Assembly (NCBI RefSeq): GCF_023283825.1
Contig: NZ_JAKILD010000013.1
Location: 1-64,000, forward strand
Source: Shewanella olleyana
GTDB taxonomy: Bacteria; Pseudomonadota; Gammaproteobacteria; Enterobacterales; Shewanellaceae
Direction of reading: 5' to 3'
Length of the DNA: 64,000 nt
Of this stretch, positions 60,090 to 64,000 are shown in pieces (the first letter of the stretch is position 1; every line of letters begins with the position of its first letter). Both the position numbers and the translations under genes were made by a program. Under the pieces are notes generated by a model. The model saw only the letters and a program-made list of their open reading frames with translations, ran no database searches and was not told the origin of the DNA.

Positions 60090-61613
60090 ATGCGCAATGA
60101 TCAAAGCTTGATGAGAAAGTCACATTTTCTGGGCACTAAGATCCGAAATCTACGCAAACGGAATCATTTGACGATGGAAGATTTATCGGCCAGATGTATC
60201 CGAGTGGATTCAAGTTCTGCGCCTTCGGTATCGTATCTATCTATGATAGAGCGAGGTAAGCGTGTCCCCAGTGCTGGCATGCTGGCAGTTATCGCCACAG
60301 TGTTTCAAAAAGAGGTGGATTGGTTTTTAGATGATATGCCTGAAGAGCAGTCTATTACCCCTGAAAAAGGCCGTCGCGGTGGCATTAGTGGGATGCCACT
60401 CGAACCAAGCTTCTTATTTTCCAATGATATTTTACAAATTGCGATTCCTGAAATGTTGTCACAAACAGGCACATCAGGCAGACAATTTGCGCAGTTATTG
60501 ATCCGTGCTCACCAAGAACATCATCAAAACCATTTCCCTGATTTAGAACGCGCTGCAGAAGATATCGGCAAGAAACAAATGCCATTGAGCGCCGATGAAA
60601 TGCTCTCTATCGCTAAAAGTATGGGACTTAAAATCAAGTGGATTGATGAAGTCCCTACAGAAGTGTTAGATGAAACTGGAGCCCGCTCTTCACGTTTAAC
60701 CACCTCATTTTTTGAGCCGCCTGCGACGATTTTTATCAATAAAGCCCTAAAATCTAACGCGCCGCGACTCAAATATGACTTAGCAGTGCACATCGGTCAC
60801 TGCGTTTTACACAATAAAGACGGTTTAAAAAGTGTCATGACATCGGGGCGTCGAGTTGAAGTCGATGATGATGCCGCAATGCAGTCAAATACCTTAAATG
60901 CTCAAGATATTTTGCATGCATGGCGCGACTTTGAATCAAGCTTTTTTGCTGGTGCCTTGTTGTGTCCTAAGGTGCCATTTAGGCAACTGCTTGACCGTCA
61001 TGGTTATGAAATTGATATTCACAAACAGCTGCAAGTTTCAGCCTCTGTGGCGATGAGAAGGATGACCGTCGTATCACCGTATCCACATTGGCATTATTTC
61101 GATGCCTATGCGCCAGGAAAACTCAAAGCAGTATATCGCGGTAATGGGATCCCGCTGCCTTGGGGCAATATGCGGATTGTTGAAGATCCTTGTCATCACT
61201 GGGCTGTGTTTCGAAAGATTAACGAACCATCGGCAGGGACTTCAGCTCAAATATCTATTTTGAATGTGGGTAATGAGCCACGTATTTACTGTTGTGAGTC
61301 GATAAAAGTAGATGATTCAGCGGGCAACCCACATGTATTGTGCGCAGGGATTGATCTGAACCCTGCCATTGAAGCTCAAGGCAAAGATGCTGAAAAAATC
61401 ACTGAAGATTTAAAACAAGCATGTGTTGATAATGGCGGTTTAGTGGCGATACCTAAAGCGATAAAAGCCGATTTAACCAGTGTGGCTAAAATCCTTAATA
61501 TCAATTGGATTGAACGTGGCATTGAAAACGAGGCTAGAGTGATTTGTTCACGAGGAGCTGTGTGTCCGCGTCAGCCTAGTTGTTATGCTAGCGGAAAAGC
61601 ACAATGTGAGTAG
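60090..61613 (+). CDS. XRE-family transcriptional regulator with DUF3612
   Basis: 507 residues. N-terminal XRE helix-turn-helix (about 14-75: FLGTKIRNLRKRNHLTMEDLSA, SYLSMIERGKRVPSAGML). The middle is an IrrE/ImmA-like region where the usual HExxH is degenerate (DLAVHIGHCVL). The C-terminus is Cys-rich (RAVCPRQPSCYASGKAQC). This matches DUF3612/ScfR-type regulators, which in Vibrio and Shewanella relatives often lie by the glyoxylate shunt genes. Here aceA/aceB are not in view. Confidence 0.82.
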   Translation: MRNDQSLMRKSHFLGTKIRNLRKRNHLTMEDLSARCIRVDSSSAPSVSYLSMIERGKRVPSAGMLAVIATVFQKEVDWFLDDMPEEQSITPEKGRRGGISGMPLEPSFLFSNDILQIAIPEMLSQTGTSGRQFAQLLIRAHQEHHQNHFPDLERAAEDIGKKQMPLSADEMLSIAKSMGLKIKWIDEVPTEVLDETGARSSRLTTSFFEPPATIFINKALKSNAPRLKYDLAVHIGHCVLHNKDGLKSVMTSGRRVEVDDDAAMQSNTLNAQDILHAWRDFESSFFAGALLCPKVPFRQLLDRHGYEIDIHKQLQVSASVAMRRMTVVSPYPHWHYFDAYAPGKLKAVYRGNGIPLPWGNMRIVEDPCHHWAVFRKINEPSAGTSAQISILNVGNEPRIYCCESIKVDDSAGNPHVLCAGIDLNPAIEAQGKDAEKITEDLKQACVDNGGLVAIPKAIKADLTSVAKILNINWIERGIENEARVICSRGAVCPRQPSCYASGKAQCE

Positions 61614-61661
61614 CTATATGTGATTAGCTATATCTGTTAGTTAATTATTGAGCAGCATCTA

Positions 61662-61700
61662 AAAATGCCCTGTTAATGAGTCACTATTAACAGGGCATTT
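61662..61700. terminator. Bidirectional terminator
   Basis: The stem aaatgccctgttaat / attaacagggcattt separates the convergent regulator and amidotransferase genes. Confidence 0.85.
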
Positions 61701-61703
61701 GCG

Positions 61704-62351
61704 TTATTTGAATGTGCTATCAAGAAGATGAAAAAACCACTCTTCGAGCTCTTTTTGAGATGATTGAATTAACTTATCTTTCTCATTATTGACATCAAAC
61801 GGGCTGTCTTCACCAAAAGCATGCTGCAGTTGTTGTATTTGTTCAGCATTCCACTCTGGGTGAAACTGAAGTCCAACTTGCCTTTGATGTACGAACATTT
61901 GCTGTGGCCAAGCTGTTGAACTCGCTGTGATGCTCACCTCTGAGTTACAAAATTTAAACCCTTGATAATGCCACTGTGGTACTTGCATTACCTGATTATC
62001 AGCCTGTTTTATTGGCAACCAACCTAATTCAGCTTGTGGTAGCGCGAGTAACTTGGCACCGAGTGTCGATGCCAATAGTTGTGCGCCTAAACAAATCCCG
62101 ATAATAGGCATGTTTGCGTGTACAGCTTGCTTAATCAACACTATTTCTGCCTGCATCCACCTTGGGTTTTCTACCACATCCATAGGGCCGCCTAAAATGA
62201 TTAGCCCATCGACATTCGTCAAATTTGGTAACTCATTATTTGGCGCCATAAAATGAATTAATTGGTGACCATAAATATTTGCCCAATCGGTTATTCGTCC
62301 AGCCCCTTCAGCTGTGTGATGCTGAATGACGGCTAAGGTGAGTTTTTGCAT
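61704..62351 (-). CDS. Type 1 glutamine amidotransferase domain protein
   Basis: 215 residues, class I glutamine amidotransferase fold. LIILGGPMDVVE, nucleophile Cys in GICLGAQLLA, and His/Glu in LQFHPEW form the complete triad. Resembles YfeJ/GuaA-like stand-alone amidotransferases of unknown acceptor. ATG 62351 (MQKLTLAVIQHH) is preceded by aggaag; an upstream start would overlap the next gene. Confidence 0.85.
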   Translation of the reverse strand: MQKLTLAVIQHHTAEGAGRITDWANIYGHQLIHFMAPNNELPNLTNVDGLIILGGPMDVVENPRWMQAEIVLIKQAVHANMPIIGICLGAQLLASTLGAKLLALPQAELGWLPIKQADNQVMQVPQWHYQGFKFCNSEVSITASSTAWPQQMFVHQRQVGLQFHPEWNAEQIQQLQHAFGEDSPFDVNNEKDKLIQSSQKELEEWFFHLLDSTFK

Positions 62352-62367
62352 TCGCTTTATCTTCCTA

Positions 62368-63081
62368 TTATTGCAACTCGGCCGTTTCAAGATAGATTTC
62401 GATAAGCTGTTGAGGTGCTAGAGATAAGTTTTTTGCTAACTCATCCTTGCTTGGATGTAACTTGCCTTTTAGAGGCACAGTCACTTGAGATACCTTGTCA
62501 AATTGATGATTCAACACTCGTAAAAGGTGATCAGCCTCTGGGCGGTTTTCAATTAATTTGACTAAAAACTGATGCTGACTTTGAGGGTTGGCACTAATGA
62601 CTTGATACGTCGCATTAGCAGCTTTATTTTGCTCAGTTAGCATATTGAGTTCAGAGAAAATGATGATGTTATCAATGATAACTTCTTGATCGGTGAACCG
62701 GCTTATTCCACCGCGCTCAAAATGTCCTTCCACAACATCAACCTGTAATTTTGTAAGTTCGTTATCTTGCGATGGATGCAAACGCATTAAATCAAATGGT
62801 TTCGGTACTATGGTCCATAACTGATTCGCTTGGTTTGACTGCTGAGTTAGCTTTTGTTTTACCGTTTTATCAATATCGGGATCACTAAAGTGAAATTGCA
62901 TCACCATTTGCACATTATGTGGTTTATGGTACATGGGCAAATGTGATGCAAATAAACCATCATCGCCACCAAATATGGTCATGCCATGGGTACCAAAGTG
63001 AGTCTTATTTGCTTGTAAAGGCGAAGAGAAAAGAGTGATGATTGTAATAAAGAGAGTGGTAATAAACGCGGGTTTGAACAT
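62368..63081 (-). CDS. Periplasmic hypothetical protein
   Basis: 237 residues with a signal peptide (MFKPAFITTLFITIITLFSSPLQA). The body begins with several His (HFGTHGMTIFGGDDGLFASH, MYHKPHNVQM), a possible metal site. No family recognised. Its stop is 17 bases upstream of the amidotransferase start, so the two are probably co-transcribed. Confidence 0.72.
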   Translation of the reverse strand: MFKPAFITTLFITIITLFSSPLQANKTHFGTHGMTIFGGDDGLFASHLPMYHKPHNVQMVMQFHFSDPDIDKTVKQKLTQQSNQANQLWTIVPKPFDLMRLHPSQDNELTKLQVDVVEGHFERGGISRFTDQEVIIDNIIIFSELNMLTEQNKAANATYQVISANPQSQHQFLVKLIENRPEADHLLRVLNHQFDKVSQVTVPLKGKLHPSKDELAKNLSLAPQQLIEIYLETAELQ

Positions 63082-63530
63082 TGTCGGCTCCTATCTGGAA
63101 ATTAGTCAGATGGGGCCGTCCCCTTATGAATATCTATTGGAGTAAAGCACTGGATAGTCATTTAACCAATAAACTGAGGTCGTCCTCGAAAACTATTTTA
63201 CTACAATCGGCTAACAATTCGAAGCCATAGAATTTGATAGATGAACTGACTGTTTATTGAACAAGTTATGGTGTTAGTCTCTGTATTGTTAGTGATTGAT
63301 AATAATCGACAAACTAACTATTGAATCTTGAAACCAAAGGCTGCAATATTCGTCATAACATATTTTTATGTCAGGAATCACTTGCCCAAGGAATAGGGAA
63401 GCTTAATTACACCTTTCATGTAATCTGTTTTACCTCTTCCTTGGATACCTTTTTAACAATTAGCATTACATTTTTAAGGATAAAACTATCTCTAGTGGTA
63501 TCACTAGCTGATAGCTTTCAAGGAGTCACC
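63082..63530. other. Gene-free control region before the S9 peptidase
   Basis: 450 bases with no gene. A perfect stem (ctagtg / cactag, 63492-63507) lies just before the peptidase start. A longer inverted repeat (ccaaggaa / ttccttgg) spans about 63386-63444. Their function is unknown. Confidence 0.35.
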
Positions 63531-64000
63531 ATGAAGTACATCAAGTTGATGGTATGGGGAGTGTCATTGTGCATTTCAAATTCCATTCTCGCCGCCTCTG
63601 TTGAGGATTATTCCCGCCATAGCGATTATTACAATGTCAAAATATCACCTGATGGTAAACACTTAGCGGTGTTGGTGAATGATGAAGGTAAAAAGAAACT
63701 AGCGTTTTTACGTACTGATAATTTTGAGCTTACTTTTGCTTTAAATTCAAATAATAATGGTCAACCTGCTGATTATTATTGGGTTAACAATGAACGAGTC
63801 ATTGTCCAAGTGGTTCAAAGTCGAGGCTTTTTAGAGCAACCGATTAATATGGGCGAAATATTTGGCGTTAATTACGATGGCTCAAAGCGCAAAATGATTT
63901 TCGGCTACCGCTCGCAAGGTGGAATTGTGTATTCCGGCTCTGGTGGTTTTTTAATTGATAAGCTTGCAGGTGATAAAAAGCATGTGTTAATCACAAAGCA
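63531..64000 (+). CDS. S9 family prolyl oligopeptidase-like protein, 5' part (cut by window end)
   Basis: Only about 156 residues are in the window. The signal peptide (MKYIKLMVWGVSLCISNSILA) is followed by the start of a beta-propeller: YNVKISPDGKHLAVLVNDEGKKKL and YWVNNERVIVQV. This pattern is typical of DPP4/acylaminoacyl-peptidase-like S9 enzymes. The catalytic domain would lie beyond the end. ATG 63531 has aggag 7 bases upstream. Confidence 0.8.
   Translation, partial: MKYIKLMVWGVSLCISNSILAASVEDYSRHSDYYNVKISPDGKHLAVLVNDEGKKKLAFLRTDNFELTFALNSNNNGQPADYYWVNNERVIVQVVQSRGFLEQPINMGEIFGVNYDGSKRKMIFGYRSQGGIVYSGSGGFLIDKLAGDKKHVLITK

Overview
The window looks like a chromosomal segment of a Shewanella-like marine gammaproteobacterium (Alteromonadales). 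This is inferred from gene order (hemN, DUF2489, yihI, a CsrB/CsrC-type RNA, cytochrome c4, engB, Spot 42, polA), from the MobB-MoeA fusion, from the moderately A+T-rich sequence and from the protein families. I could not run a similarity search. Almost everything is ordinary housekeeping or accessory metabolism; the most interesting content is non-coding.

Layout. 1-3.6 kb: the 3' end of an rRNA operon (23S, 5S, terminator), followed by decayed tandem copies of the 5S tail plus terminator. An IS110/IS1111-type insertion sequence with a nonsense-broken transposase sits in the T-tract of one copy. 3.6-13.9 kb: a GGDEF/EAL protein with degenerate motifs, a hydrolase, a DUF885 lipoprotein, add, hemN, DUF2489, yihI and a methyltransferase. 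13.9-20.6 kb: a GGA-rich RNA of the CsrB/CsrC type, cytochrome c4, engB, a possible extra small RNA, Spot 42 with a CRP site, polA and elbB. 20.6-25.1 kb: glpEG, kbl-tdh and a TetR regulator. 25.3-34.5 kb: lipopolysaccharide core genes (waaA, kdkA and five glycosyl- or glycerophospho-transferases) followed by coaD and mutM. 35.1-41.4 kb: a cloverleaf-like MITE, then one six-gene operon joining tungstate uptake (tupABC) to molybdenum cofactor synthesis (mobA, mobB-moeA, moaA). 41.4-45 kb: a sigma54-type two-component system. 45-45.5 kb: two tandem RyhB-like small RNAs, each with a Fur-type promoter. 45.6-54 kb: a GNAT protein, yhhQ, menF, an HD-GYP protein, a PqiA-like protein, a YeiH-type transporter and a PAS-sigma54 activator. 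54-62 kb: ccoG, a formate/nitrite channel, a PP2C-kinase fusion, cynS and a DUF3612 regulator. The right edge cuts an S9 peptidase gene.

How it fits together. RyhB, Spot 42 and the CsrB-type RNA give three global post-transcriptional regulators (iron, carbon, Csr) in 31 kb. The nitrite channel and the cyanase each have a GG-N10-GC (sigma54-like) promoter candidate, which suggests a nitrogen-source module. ccoG also has such a candidate. It lies downstream of long inverted repeats whose half-site recurs at the promoter of the neighbouring sigma54 activator, which suggests a self-regulated activator and its target. All regulatory links are read from sequence motifs and are inferences.
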